Assembly (NCBI RefSeq): GCF_024448715.1
Contig: NZ_JAMOHZ010000001.1
Location: 124,001-188,000, forward strand
DNA length: 64,000 nucleotides
Direction: 5' to 3'
DNA from: Stutzerimonas stutzeri
GTDB taxonomy: Bacteria; Pseudomonadota; Gammaproteobacteria; Pseudomonadales; Pseudomonadaceae
Shown: positions 35,571 to 44,999 of the stretch, in pieces
Layout of the letters: every line of letters begins with the position of its first letter
Position numbering within the stretch: position 1 is the first letter of the stretch
Program-made: the position numbers and the translations under genes
The notes under the pieces: generated by a model
What the model saw: only the letters and a program-made list of their open reading frames with translations
What the model was told of the DNA's origin: nothing
The model's database searches: none

Positions 35571-37091
35571 TCAGGTTTCTTGCAGCTTGCTGGCCACCTC
35601 CTTGCGGCTGCGTAGCGAGCTGTAAAAATGCCAACCAACCGAAGCCACTGCCATCAGCAGAAAAACCGCCGAGATCGGGTCGGTGAGAAAGCCCATGAAG
35701 TTGCCATCGGACAGCATCAAGCCGCGGCGCAGGTTGGTTTCAGCCATCGGCCCGAGGATGAAGCCAATGATGAACGGCGCCGCGGGCATTCCACCTTTGA
35801 CGAAGCCGTAGCCGATGAAGCCGAACAGCAGAATAGTCCAGACATCGAACACCCTGCTGCTGAGGCCGAACGCACCCACTACACAAAGCACAAGAATGAT
35901 CGGCAGCAGAATGTGCTTGGGCACCGCCAATAGCTTGATGAAGATGCGCAGCCCGTAAAACTCCATCACCAGCATGACCACCGAGGCGAGAATCAGCGCG
36001 GCGAAGATAGTGTAAACGAGCGAGCCCTGGCTGATGAACAGCAGCGGGCCAGGCTGAATGCCGTGGATCATGAAGCCGCCAAGCATGATGGCGGTGACCG
36101 TATCGCCCGGAATACCGAGCGTCATCAACGGAATCATGGCGCTGCCGATACCGGCGTTGTTGGCAGTCTCACTGGCCACCACGCCGTCGATCACACCCTT
36201 GCCGAACTTCTCAGGGTACTTGGAACGTTTCTTGGCGATGATGTAGGAAACGATGTTCGACGTGCCGGCCCCGATGCCTGGCAGTATCCCGATGCCGATA
36301 CCGATCAATGACGAACGGAAGGCGTTGGGCAGCTGCCCGAAGAACTCCTTGATTGAAAAACCGAAGCCCTTGACGCCCTTCATGCTGACCGTGGCGATCT
36401 TGCTCTTGTGCATGGAGCGACCGGTTTCGGCGATCTTGATCACTTCCGCCACAGCGAACATGCCGATCATCACCGTCAGCATGGCGAAGCCGCCATTAAG
36501 GTTCGGTGAATCGAAGGTGAAGCGGCGAATCGCGTCGACGGGTGCGATACCAACGGTGGAAAACGCGAAACCCAAGGTGCCGGCGTAAATGCCCTTGACC
36601 AGGGAGCCGGTGGACAGGGTAGCGATAAGCGTCAGCGAGAAGATCGCAATGGAAAAGTATTCGTGCGGCCCGAAGCGCAGGGCTACCTTGGCCAGTGACG
36701 GTGCAATCGACATCAGCGCAACGATGCTGAAGATCGTGCCGAGAAAGGAGAACACCACGCCGACGCCCAGCGCCTTCATGCCTTCGCCTTTCTCCATCAG
36801 CGGTCCGCCGTCGAAGACGGTGGCGATGGATGCGGGCGTGCCGGGAATCTTCAAAAGAATCGCCGATATCAGGCCTCCTGATGTCGCCCCGACGAACAGC
36901 GCTACGAGCAATGAAAGCCCGGCAGCGGGACCCATTGTGTATGTCAGCGGCAGGCAAAGCGCGATCGCCATGGTGGCCGAAAGGCCTGGCACGGCGCCGA
37001 AGACGATGCCGACGGCAACACCAAGGGTGATCAGGATAAAAATGTAGGGTGAGAAAACCGCGCCAAAGCCGGCCTGCAGTAGATCGATCAT
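35571..37091 (-). CDS. TTT transporter large permease, TctA family, aldarate cluster
   Basis: A 506-residue permease with about a dozen helices. VPGLSATMAIALCLPLTYTMGPAAGLSLLVALFVGATSGG and GIGIGILPGIGAGTSNIVSYIIAKKRSKYPEKFGKGVIDGVVASETANNAGIGSAMIPLMTLGIPGDTVTA are the TctA signatures. It is last of the minus-strand unit gudD-tctC-tctB-tctA, so it is likely to import glucarate, galactarate or a related diacid. Distinct from the permease at 1071. Confidence 0.92.
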   Translation of the reverse strand: MIDLLQAGFGAVFSPYIFILITLGVAVGIVFGAVPGLSATMAIALCLPLTYTMGPAAGLSLLVALFVGATSGGLISAILLKIPGTPASIATVFDGGPLMEKGEGMKALGVGVVFSFLGTIFSIVALMSIAPSLAKVALRFGPHEYFSIAIFSLTLIATLSTGSLVKGIYAGTLGFAFSTVGIAPVDAIRRFTFDSPNLNGGFAMLTVMIGMFAVAEVIKIAETGRSMHKSKIATVSMKGVKGFGFSIKEFFGQLPNAFRSSLIGIGIGILPGIGAGTSNIVSYIIAKKRSKYPEKFGKGVIDGVVASETANNAGIGSAMIPLMTLGIPGDTVTAIMLGGFMIHGIQPGPLLFISQGSLVYTIFAALILASVVMLVMEFYGLRIFIKLLAVPKHILLPIILVLCVVGAFGLSSRVFDVWTILLFGFIGYGFVKGGMPAAPFIIGFILGPMAETNLRRGLMLSDGNFMGFLTDPISAVFLLMAVASVGWHFYSSLRSRKEVASKLQET

Positions 37092-37100
37092 GGCCGCCTC

Positions 37101-37589
37101 CTAGATTTTCAGAAAGCCGGTGGGAAGCATCAGATCGAAGCCCTGCCGGAAGAGGTAATAGATGATTGCGGAAGTGATGACCGCGATAACGACGTAACTG
37201 ATGTGGTTGATCTTCTGCTCTCGCGGCGTGATCACGATGAACTGCACGTACAGGTACAACGCCGTCATGATGGGAAAGCCGACCTTTTGCAGCAGGGCAA
37301 CATACACCGCGATCAGCCCCAGGGTTTTGAACACGGTGGGGTAGTCCGGTGGAATATCGTTGCCAGGCCCGGCGTCTTCGTCGGGGTCGGCCGCCGCTGG
37401 CGTAGCCTTCCTTGCCGCCAGCAGCTGCAGCACGCCGAGCAGGCATAGCCCGAACGACAAGACGTAGGGAACGGTGGAGGCGTCAATGGTGCCTTTGCGC
37501 GGAAGGTTGATGGTCAGGAACAGGTAAAACAGGCCGGCGCCCAGCATCAAGGCTCCGACCAGTAGCTCCTTTCTCTTATAGGTATCCAT
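37101..37589 (-). CDS. TTT transporter small permease, TctB family, aldarate cluster
   Basis: A 162-residue membrane protein with four helices and a charged central linker (ARKATPAAADPDEDAGPGNDIPPDYP). It lies 9 nt before tctA and belongs to the same transporter. ATG 37589 (MDTYKRKELLVGA) is used; a GTG three codons upstream (37598) is possible. No distinct ribosome site is visible for either. Confidence 0.85.
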   Translation of the reverse strand: MDTYKRKELLVGALMLGAGLFYLFLTINLPRKGTIDASTVPYVLSFGLCLLGVLQLLAARKATPAAADPDEDAGPGNDIPPDYPTVFKTLGLIAVYVALLQKVGFPIMTALYLYVQFIVITPREQKINHISYVVIAVITSAIIYYLFRQGFDLMLPTGFLKI

Positions 37590-37662
37590 GGGCGGCACTC
37601 ATATTTGAAGGAAGAAAGATTGCCGGGCGCAGGGGCGCGCGCCCGGCATCGTGTTGCGGTGC

Positions 37663-38631
37663 TTATTTGTTTTGGCGCAACTCTTCCTTGTATTCCATGA
37701 AGTCTTCGCGGGTGTTTTTCAGGCGTTCGACGGACGCTTCAGTGCCGAAGTAGCTGACCGGCTGCTTGAAGGTCTTGCGCAGCTCTTCGCCGTATTCCGG
37801 CATCTCGGTAATCTGCTTCACGATACCTGCCATCTTTTCGATGATGGCCGGATCGGTGCCGTCCGGGAACGCCACCACGTACGGCTTCTCCATGACGAAA
37901 TCGACGCCTTGTTCCTTGAAGGTCGGCACGTCGCCGAGCAACGGATTACGCTCGTCGTTGGGCTGCCCAAGGGCGACCATCTCGCCGCTGGTTACATAGT
38001 CCTGGACGGACCCGTAGCTGATCGCGGCGAGGTCGATACGATTGCCCAATAGCGCGACGACTTTCTCGGATACGGTGCCGGCATCGACCATCTTCAGCTT
38101 GGTGTCGGTCAGTCCTTCGAACATCAGGCCCTGCAGGTGGGAATAACTACCCATCTCGGTGCCATAGGTCACGCTGCTCGGTTCGGCCTTTGATTTCGAA
38201 ATCAGGTCTTCCAGCGAAGTAAGTCCCGATTCCTTCGACGCGACGAACACGGTGCCCTTGTCCACGCCGGCGATGCAGCAGATATCGAAGGCATCGAGGC
38301 TGTCTTCGGTCAGGCCCGCCACTTCATTGACGATCAACTGCCCTGTGTGGGTGAAGAGGATGGTGTTGCCGTCAGGGTCGGCCTGCTTGACCTGCTCGGC
38401 AGCGAGGGTGCCGCCGCCACCGGCAACGTTGGTGACGACCATCGCTTCGCCGGTGATCTTGGTGAAGTACTTGGCCATGGTGCGGGCATTGAAGTCGGTA
38501 TCACCGCCAGCGTTGGCGATAACCACGACTTGTACCGGGCGAGTGGGCCATTCGGTCTCGGCGGCAAACGCGCCGCTAACGGCAGTTGCCAATATGGCGG
38601 ACACAAGGGAGGCGCTAATTGCTTTTTTCAT
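37663..38631 (-). CDS. TTT (Bug/TctC) solute-binding protein, aldarate cluster
   Basis: A 322-residue periplasmic binding protein with signal peptide MKKAISASLVSAILATAVSGAFA. Family traits are WPTRPVQVVVIANAGGDTDFNARTMAKYF, GGGGTLAAEQVKQADPDGNTIL and VPTFKEQGVDFVM. The first glycine loop reads ANAGGDTDFNAR, where tricarboxylate binders usually have PFAAGGxTDxxAR. It follows gudD by 71 nt and presumably binds glucarate or another aldarate. Substrate is inference. Confidence 0.9.
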   Translation of the reverse strand: MKKAISASLVSAILATAVSGAFAAETEWPTRPVQVVVIANAGGDTDFNARTMAKYFTKITGEAMVVTNVAGGGGTLAAEQVKQADPDGNTILFTHTGQLIVNEVAGLTEDSLDAFDICCIAGVDKGTVFVASKESGLTSLEDLISKSKAEPSSVTYGTEMGSYSHLQGLMFEGLTDTKLKMVDAGTVSEKVVALLGNRIDLAAISYGSVQDYVTSGEMVALGQPNDERNPLLGDVPTFKEQGVDFVMEKPYVVAFPDGTDPAIIEKMAGIVKQITEMPEYGEELRKTFKQPVSYFGTEASVERLKNTREDFMEYKEELRQNK

Positions 38632-38702
38632 TGTTGAGTCTCTCCGGTTGTTGGGGTTGCGGGCGCTTCGTTTTATCGTTCTGGTTGTAGCTCAAGTTGA
38701 GG

Positions 38703-40097
38703 TTATGGGCGTCCCAAGCTGGGTTGCTTGGGATCGTATTTCCAGCCTGGCACCAAATACTGCATGGCCATGGCGTCATCGCGGGCGCCAGTGGCGACCT
38801 TGTTATAGAGCGCATGGGCCGCCAGGATCCGATCCATGTCCGGCTCGATGCCGAGGCCGGGCTTGTTCGGTACTTGCACCTCGCCGCCAACGATCTGCAG
38901 CGGGTCGCGGGTCAGGCGTTCCTGACCTTCCTGCCAGATCCAATGGGTATCGATCGCTGTGATGTTGCCCGGCGCGGCCGCGGCTGCGTGGGTAAACATC
39001 GCGAGGGATACATCGAAGTGATTGTTGGAGTGCGAACCCCAGGTCAGGCCGAACTGCTCGCACAACTGAGCCAGTCGCACCGAACCCTGCATCGTCCAGA
39101 AATGCGGATCGGCCAGCGGAATATCGACGGCGTCCAGGCGGAACGAGTGGCCCATCTGCCGCCAATCCGTGGCGACCATGTTGGTGGCGGTCGGAATGCC
39201 GGTGGCGCGCTTGAATTCAGCCATGATCTCGCGGCCGGAGTAGCTGTTTTCCGGTCCGCAGGGGTCTTCCGCATACGCAAGGATATGGCCTTGGCCCTTG
39301 CACAGCTCGATGGCCTCGGCCAATGACCAGGCGCCGTTGGGGTCGAGGGTGACGCGCGAATCAGGGAAGCGCGCCTTGATGCCGGCAACCGCCTGCATCT
39401 CCTCGCTACCGCGCATCACTCCGCCCTTGAGCTTGAAATCCTTGAAGCCATAGCGCGCCGTGGCGGCCTCGGCCAGTCGAACGATGGATTCGGGCGTCAC
39501 CGCCTGCTGATGACGGAGGTGGTACCAGTCATCGGCCGAGCCGGTGCCGGCGAGGTAGGGCAGGTCGGTGCGGTTGCGATCACCTATATAGAAGAGGTAC
39601 GCCAGCATTGGCACGCTGTCACGTTGCTGGCCGCTGCCGAGTAGCTCTGCCACAGGCACGTCGAGGTGCTGGCCGAGCAGATCGAGGAGGGCGGCCTCGA
39701 CCGCGGTGATGACGTTATCCAGCCGCAGGTTGATCTCGTGCGGTTGTTTCAACACCGCGGCTTCTGCTTCAGAGGTCACTTGATGCTGAGTGGTCTGCGG
39801 ACCGCCGGCCGAACCGCCGGCGATGGCACGGCGCAACGCATTCAGCACACCGTTGTAGCGACCGATCTGCTGGCCTATTACCAGGCCCTTGGTACGTTCG
39901 AGCGCTTGGCGAATGCCTTCGCCGCCGGGCACCTCACCGATGCCGGTGCGACCGGCGCTGTCCTTCAGAATAACCAGATTGCGGGTGAAGTAAGGGGAGT
40001 GAGCGCCGCAGAGGTTGAGCAGCATGCTGTCATAGCCCGCTACCGGTATGACTTGCATCTCCTTTACTACCGGTGTCGCCATCTTTGCATCTAGCAT
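38703..40097 (-). CDS. gudD: Glucarate dehydratase, enolase superfamily (copy 1)
   Basis: A 464-residue glucarate dehydratase. The N-terminal [27 protein letters not shown] is characteristic; catalytic [11 protein letters not shown] (Lys pair), metal-site [16 protein letters not shown] and TNMVATDW, and the catalytic His in SNNHFDVS are all present. It makes 5-keto-4-deoxyglucarate from D-glucarate (or L-idarate). Compared with the copy at 43305 it has an extra insertion ([21 protein letters not shown]) and a different C-terminus, [13 protein letters not shown]. It heads the operon with tctCBA. The promoter appears to lie about 365 nt upstream. Confidence 0.92.
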   Translation of the reverse strand: MLDAKMATPVVKEMQVIPVAGYDSMLLNLCGAHSPYFTRNLVILKDSAGRTGIGEVPGGEGIRQALERTKGLVIGQQIGRYNGVLNALRRAIAGGSAGGPQTTQHQVTSEAEAAVLKQPHEINLRLDNVITAVEAALLDLLGQHLDVPVAELLGSGQQRDSVPMLAYLFYIGDRNRTDLPYLAGTGSADDWYHLRHQQAVTPESIVRLAEAATARYGFKDFKLKGGVMRGSEEMQAVAGIKARFPDSRVTLDPNGAWSLAEAIELCKGQGHILAYAEDPCGPENSYSGREIMAEFKRATGIPTATNMVATDWRQMGHSFRLDAVDIPLADPHFWTMQGSVRLAQLCEQFGLTWGSHSNNHFDVSLAMFTHAAAAAPGNITAIDTHWIWQEGQERLTRDPLQIVGGEVQVPNKPGLGIEPDMDRILAAHALYNKVATGARDDAMAMQYLVPGWKYDPKQPSLGRP

Positions 40098-40433
40098 CTG
40101 CTGTCTTGCTCCTGCTTATTGTTGTGAGCGAGGGATTGTCAGTAGCGCGGCATAGAAAGGGCGGTCAGCGTCCTTCCTTTTTGCCGAGCTAGTGGAATAA
40201 AGGGCTGCCTTGAGCCTTGGATGCAGAAGGCGCACTTCTGATCTGAGAGTGCGGCTTATGTAGCCTTGGCAATGTCTGCACGGATGACAGAGCTTCATCG
40301 AGATGGGGGCAAACGCATGATTGCTCACCTGCACAGGCCGTAGCAGTCTGCGTAGAGCGACATAGGGCTGGCGCTGCGGGGCGCAAGTAAGGTGCGGAAA
40401 CATCATGGCTTTTTGAGCTCTGGTTGTTTTGGT
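40098..40433 (-). other. Long untranslated leader of gudD
   Basis: If the promoter read at 40463-40491 is used, about 350 nt of transcript precede gudD. I see no riboswitch or convincing gene in it; the 120-codon frame here is Arg, Cys and His rich with no family and starts upstream of the likely transcription start. What the leader does is unknown. Confidence 0.4.
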
Positions 40434-40491
40434 GTCATACGTTGTCGTATGACTTGTTGGGATTTTTATCAGCGCCAATGTTGGATGTCAA
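40434..40491 (-). promoter_or_regulatory. gudD promoter with perfect 20-bp operator palindrome
   Basis: GTCATACG-TTGT-CGTATGAC (40434-40453) has perfect 8-bp arms. On the minus strand TTGACA (40486-40491) and TAAAAA (40463-40468) are 17 nt apart, and the operator begins 9 nt after the -10. This is the same geometry as at udh and the porin gene. The divergent kdgD gene is about 290 bp to the right. Confidence 0.82.
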
Positions 40492-40674
40492 ATCACTGAG
40501 GTAATTAAAAATCGCTTGTGTGGCCCTTTGGCCGTGCTCCCGTTTCGCTTCTTGCTCGTGAAAGACGTCAAAAAATGATTCGTCGGAATTCGCTAGATAG
40601 GTGCTTGAACGTTCGTAGATATTTGGCCGATCCAATGACGAGAGATCTTGAACAAACAGGTAGCATCTCTCGAT

Positions 40675-40687
40675 GTTGTACGATAAC
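40675..40687. promoter_or_regulatory. Operator-like site GTTGTACGATAAC upstream of kdgD
   Basis: This 13-mer is identical to the reverse complement of the site before the GntR gene (24830-24842). It lies 60 bp before the kdgD start. The kdgD promoter hexamers are not clear; TTGAAC at about 40649 could be a -35. The region 40492-40674 is AT-richer than its surroundings and holds no supported gene. Confidence 0.75.
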
Positions 40688-40746
40688 GTATCTCCAAGGC
40701 TGCGGCCCTACCTCACATACCGATAGCTTCACAGGATGCTCGAACA

Positions 40747-41658
40747 ATGAATCCACAAGAACTGAAGGCCATCCTCTCTTCTGGTCTGCTGTCCTTTCCG
40801 GTTACTGATTTCGACCAACAGGGCGACTTCAGCCGTGCCGGCTATATCAAGCGACTGGAATGGTTGGCGCCTTATGGCGCAACGGCGCTTTTCGCCGCGG
40901 GCGGCACTGGCGAGTTCTTCTCGCTGACACCTCAGGAATATCCGGATGTCATCAAGACCGCCGTAGATACCTGTGCGGGCCAGGTACCGATCCTCGCAGG
41001 CGTCGGCGGCCCGACTCGTCAGGCCATCGCCTACGCACAAGAAGCCGAGCGTCTGGGTGCGAAGGGCCTGCTGCTTCTGCCGCATTACCTGACTGAAGCC
41101 AGTCAGGAAGGCGTTGCCAAGCACGTTGAGGAAGTGTGCAAATCGGTCAATATTGGCGTCGTGGTCTACAACCGCAACGTCTGCCGTCTGACCGCGCCGC
41201 TGCTCGAGCAACTGGCCGAGCGTTGCCCGAATCTGATCGGCTACAAGGACGGTCTGGGTGACATCGAATTGATGGTCTCGATCCGCCGCCGCCTCGGCGA
41301 GCGCCTGACCTACCTGGGCGGCCTGCCTACCGCCGAAGTTTACGCTGCTGCCTATAAGGCCCTAGGCGTCCCGGTTTATTCCTCGGCCGTATTCAACTTC
41401 GTTCCGAAGATGGCGATGGATTTCTACAAGGCCATCTCCCGAGATGATCATGAAACTGTCGGCAAGCTGATTGACGATTTCTTCCTGCCGTACCTTGATA
41501 TCCGCAACCGTTGCAAAGGTTACGCCGTGAGCATCGTCAAGGCTGGTGCGCGTATCGCTGGCTATGACGCCGGCCCGGTCCGCGCGCCGCTGACCGATCT
41601 GCTGCCAGACGAGTACGAAGCGCTCGCAGCGCTGATCAAGAAGCAAGGTGCTCAATAA
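40747..41658 (+). CDS. kdgD: 5-dehydro-4-deoxyglucarate dehydratase (decarboxylating)
   Basis: A 303-residue DHDPS-fold enzyme that dehydrates and decarboxylates 5-keto-4-deoxyglucarate to 2,5-dioxopentanoate (2-oxoglutarate semialdehyde). The Schiff-base lysine is K167 in [32 protein letters not shown] and [12 protein letters not shown] are typical of KdgD. All the dehydratases in this window feed it. It heads the plus-strand operon, followed by the semialdehyde dehydrogenase. Confidence 0.95.
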   Translation: MNPQELKAILSSGLLSFPVTDFDQQGDFSRAGYIKRLEWLAPYGATALFAAGGTGEFFSLTPQEYPDVIKTAVDTCAGQVPILAGVGGPTRQAIAYAQEAERLGAKGLLLLPHYLTEASQEGVAKHVEEVCKSVNIGVVVYNRNVCRLTAPLLEQLAERCPNLIGYKDGLGDIELMVSIRRRLGERLTYLGGLPTAEVYAAAYKALGVPVYSSAVFNFVPKMAMDFYKAISRDDHETVGKLIDDFFLPYLDIRNRCKGYAVSIVKAGARIAGYDAGPVRAPLTDLLPDEYEALAALIKKQGAQ

Positions 41659-41752
41659 CGGCCCGCCCGACCTATCACTCGCCCCACCCGCCAACAGTGG
41701 CAGCCTGTTCGGGCTTGCCCCTGTTAGCGGACATCACCAAGGAGAGCGTTCC

Positions 41753-43195
41753 GTGGCAGACGTAAAGCGTTACGACAATTACATCGATGGCCAGTGGGTA
41801 GCTGGTAACAACTACCAGGCCAACATCAATCCGTCCGATTTGTCGGATGTCATCGGCGAATATGCCCAGGCGAACGCTGCCCAGGTTGAATCCGCCATCG
41901 CTGCAGCCCGCAAGGCATTCCCCGCTTGGTCGACTTCCGGTATTCAGGCTCGCGCCGATGCGCTGGAAAAGGTCGGTCTGGAAATCCTTGCCCGCCGCGA
42001 AGAGCTCGGCGCGCTGTTGGCCCGCGAAGAGGGCAAGACCCTTCCCGAGGCAATCGGCGAAGTCGCACGCGCCGGCAACATCTTTAAGTTCTTTGCGGGT
42101 GAATGCTTGCGCCAGGCGGGCGAGACCTTGCAATCGGTGCGTCCGGGTGTGAGCGTGGAAGTAACCCGCGAGCCGCTGGGCGTAATTGGCCTGATCACCC
42201 CGTGGAACTTCCCGATCGCCATTCCGGCATGGAAGATCGCTCCGGCTCTGGCCTTCGGCAACTGTGTGGTGATCAAGCCTGCTGATTTGGTTCCCGGCTG
42301 TGCCTGGGCCATTGCCGAGATCATCTCGCGCTCCGGCTTCCCGGCCGGCGTGTTCAATCTGGTGATGGGCAAGGGGCGCGAAGTCGGCGAAGTCATCGTC
42401 AACGACAAGCGTGTCGACGGCGTCAGCTTCACCGGCTCGGTAGGCGTTGGTCGCGGCATCGCCAACACGTGCGTCAACCGTGGTGCCAAAGTTCAATTGG
42501 AGATGGGCGGCAAGAATCCGCAGATCATCCTCGATGACGCCGATCTCACCACCGCTGTCGAGCTGGCTACCCAGAGCGCCTTTTATTCGACTGGCCAGCG
42601 TTGCACCGCATCCAGCCGCATCATCGTGACTGAAGGCATCTACGATCGTTTCGTCGAAGCCATGATCGAGCGCGTCAAGAAGATCAAGGTCGGTTCGGCA
42701 CTGGAGAAGGGCGTCGATGTTGGCCCTGTGGTTTCTCAGGCGCAGCTGGATCAGGATCTGAGCTACATCGCGCTCGGCAAGGAAGAGGGCGCACGCCTGG
42801 CGTGCGGCGGCGAGCGTGTCAGCTTTGGCACTGAAGGTTACTACTTGGCGCCGACCCTGTTCGTCGACAGTACAGCCGATATGCGCATCAGTCGTGAAGA
42901 GATCTTCGGGCCGGTGGCCAACGTGGTTCGCGTCAAGGACTACGACGAAGCGCTTGCCATGGCCAACGACACCGAGTTTGGCCTTTCTGCCGGCATCTGC
43001 ACCACGTCGCTGAAGTACGCCAATCACTTCAAGCGCCATTCCCAGGCAGGCATGGTGATGATCAATCTGCCGACCGCAGGCGTGGATTACCACGTGCCGT
43101 TCGGCGGTCGCAAAGGCTCGTCCTACGGCCCACGCGAGCAGGGGCGCTATGCGCAGGAGTTCTACACCACGGTGAAGACCACCTACATCGGCTAA
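41753..43195 (+). CDS. 2,5-dioxovalerate (2-oxoglutarate semialdehyde) dehydrogenase
   Basis: A 480-residue aldehyde dehydrogenase; N152 in TPWNFP, E250 in LEMGGKNPQ and nucleophile C284 in STGQRCTASSR form the catalytic set. It oxidises the KdgD product to 2-oxoglutarate, which enters the TCA cycle. Start is GTG 41753, with AAGGAGAG 6 nt upstream; the open frame extends into the kdgD end (41648) but lacks a ribosome site. The closing PTAGVDYHVPFGGRKGSSYGPREQG is typical of the KGSADH branch. Confidence 0.94.
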   Translation: MADVKRYDNYIDGQWVAGNNYQANINPSDLSDVIGEYAQANAAQVESAIAAARKAFPAWSTSGIQARADALEKVGLEILARREELGALLAREEGKTLPEAIGEVARAGNIFKFFAGECLRQAGETLQSVRPGVSVEVTREPLGVIGLITPWNFPIAIPAWKIAPALAFGNCVVIKPADLVPGCAWAIAEIISRSGFPAGVFNLVMGKGREVGEVIVNDKRVDGVSFTGSVGVGRGIANTCVNRGAKVQLEMGGKNPQIILDDADLTTAVELATQSAFYSTGQRCTASSRIIVTEGIYDRFVEAMIERVKKIKVGSALEKGVDVGPVVSQAQLDQDLSYIALGKEEGARLACGGERVSFGTEGYYLAPTLFVDSTADMRISREEIFGPVANVVRVKDYDEALAMANDTEFGLSAGICTTSLKYANHFKRHSQAGMVMINLPTAGVDYHVPFGGRKGSSYGPREQGRYAQEFYTTVKTTYIG

Positions 43196-43304
43196 TAGGG
43201 CTGCGCTCGGCACGCGGCACGATCCGGAATAATCGGGTCGTGCCTACTGCCGACTCGTTACGTTTTTCCGCAAGTCAGACCATAAAAACAATAGAGAGAC
43301 GCGT

Positions 43305-44648
43305 ATGAACAACCCAGTGCATCAAGGCGCTCCGGTAATTACCGAACTACAAGTGGTGCCGGTCGCCGGTCAGGACAGCATGCTGCTCAATCTGAGTGGC
43401 GCACATGGTCCGTATTTCACCCGCAACATCCTTATTCTCAAGGACAGCGCCGGCAATACAGGTGTTGGCGAAGTCCCCGGTGGCGAGGCGATTCGTCAGA
43501 CGCTTGAAGACGCTCGCGCCATTCTTGTCGGCCAGTCGGTCGGCAACTACAACGGCCTGTTGAATCAGGCGCGCAAAGCCTTTGCTGGCCGCGATGTTGC
43601 CGGCCGCGGGCTGCAGACCTTCGATCTGCGCATTGCCATCCACGCCATCACCGCGCTCGAATCGGCCATGCTCGATCTGCTCGGCCAGCACCTCGGCGTG
43701 CCGGTTGCGGCCCTGCTCGGTGACGGCCAACAGCGCGACGAAGTCGAGATGCTCGGCTACCTCTTCTACATCGCCGACCGCAACAAGACCGACCTTGGCT
43801 ATCGCGACGAATCGGATGCCAGCGACGACTGGTTCCGCGTGCGCAACGAAGAGGCATTGACGCCCGAAACGGTTGTTCGCCAGGCCGAAGCGGCTTACGC
43901 GCGTTACGGCTTCAAAGACTTCAAACTCAAGGGCGGCGTGTTGCCGGGCAGCGAAGAGGTCAAGGCAATCCGTGCCCTGGCCGAGCGCTTCCCCGATGCG
44001 CGCATCACCCTCGATCCCAACGGCGCTTGGTCCCTGGCCGAAGCCATAGACCTATGCAAGGATCTGCACGGCGTACTGGCCTACGCCGAAGATCCATGCG
44101 GTGCAGAGAACGGTTACTCCGGTCGCGAAGTGATGGCCGAGTTTCGCCGTGCCACCGGTCTACCGACCGCCACCAATATGATCGCCACCGACTGGCGGCA
44201 GATGGGCCACACAATCCAGCTGCAGTCCGTGGACATTCCGCTCGCCGATCCACATTTCTGGACGATGAGCGGTTCGGTGCGTGTGGCTCAGATGTGCAAC
44301 GACTGGGGCCTGACCTGGGGCTCGCACTCCAACAACCATTTCGATATCTCGCTGGCGATGTTCACCCATGTGGCCGCAGCGGCACCAGGCAAGATCACCG
44401 CTATCGACACCCACTGGATCTGGCAGGACGGTCAATACCTGACCCGCGAGCCGCTGCAGATCGTGGGTGGCAAGGTCGCTGTGCCGGCCAAGGCCGGTCT
44501 GGGCGTTGAGCTGGATCGGGATGCGCTGCAAAAGGCCCACGAGCTGTATCTGGAAAAAGGCCTGGGCGCGCGCGACGACGCCATCGCCATGCAATACCTG
44601 ATTCCCGAGTGGACCTTCAACAACAAGCGGCCATGCATGGTGCGTTGA
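43305..44648 (+). CDS. gudD: Glucarate dehydratase, enolase superfamily (copy 2)
   Basis: A 447-residue enzyme almost the length of E. coli GudD (446). [86 protein letters not shown] and [12 protein letters not shown] give a complete active site, and the C-terminal [15 protein letters not shown] matches the enteric enzyme. It makes 5-keto-4-deoxyglucarate from glucarate/idarate. Third gene of the kdgD operon; 109 nt separate it from the dehydrogenase. Of the two copies this is the more orthodox. Confidence 0.94.
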   Translation: MNNPVHQGAPVITELQVVPVAGQDSMLLNLSGAHGPYFTRNILILKDSAGNTGVGEVPGGEAIRQTLEDARAILVGQSVGNYNGLLNQARKAFAGRDVAGRGLQTFDLRIAIHAITALESAMLDLLGQHLGVPVAALLGDGQQRDEVEMLGYLFYIADRNKTDLGYRDESDASDDWFRVRNEEALTPETVVRQAEAAYARYGFKDFKLKGGVLPGSEEVKAIRALAERFPDARITLDPNGAWSLAEAIDLCKDLHGVLAYAEDPCGAENGYSGREVMAEFRRATGLPTATNMIATDWRQMGHTIQLQSVDIPLADPHFWTMSGSVRVAQMCNDWGLTWGSHSNNHFDISLAMFTHVAAAAPGKITAIDTHWIWQDGQYLTREPLQIVGGKVAVPAKAGLGVELDRDALQKAHELYLEKGLGARDDAIAMQYLIPEWTFNNKRPCMVR

Positions 44649-44655
44649 TTACCCT

Positions 44656-44880
44656 GTAGGTGGGCTTTAGCCCACCAACGGAGCGCACAACGGTGGGCTG
44701 AATCCACCCTACTGTCATCGCGGCTGCATAGAGTGGACTGGGCGGTACTCCGCTTCAGCTCGCCAGCTGGCCTGTGGACTTTGGTGGGCTGAAGCCCACC
44801 CTACGATGTCGAGTTCACCATCTGACCCAGCCCGCTCTGAGCGGCTTAGTAGGGTGGGCTTCAGCCCACCAACGGAGCGA
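44656..44880. repeat. Cluster of REP-like palindromes between gudD and garD
   Basis: Four related units occur: GTAGGTGGGCTTTAGCCCAC (44656-44675), GGTGGGCTGAATCCACCCTA (44692-44711), GGTGGGCTGAAGCCCACCCT (44783-44802) and GTAGGGTGGGCTTCAGCCCA (44849-44868), in alternating orientation, two followed by CAACGGAGCG. They fill most of the 351-nt interval, which holds no gene. The pqqC-pqqD repeat is the same family. Alternating units resemble BIME-type arrays that protect or attenuate mRNA. Confidence 0.85.
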
Positions 44881-44999
44881 GTAAATGGTGGGGCTAACGC
44901 GGATCGCCCGGCCCACCCACAACCGCGGCTCGAGCCATGTCTGGAAGATCCATTCGACGAGCGTAAGACAACAATAACCGGGCCATACCGGAGACCTAA

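Noticed and set aside
40116-40478. 120-codon minus-strand frame in the gudD leader
   Set aside because: Composition is rich in Arg, Cys and His with no recognisable family, its start overlaps the predicted gudD promoter and operator, and there is no convincing ribosome site.
40435-40635. 66-codon minus-strand frame between gudD and kdgD
   Set aside because: It spans the gudD promoter and the perfect operator palindrome, so it is unlikely to be coding; no family recognised.
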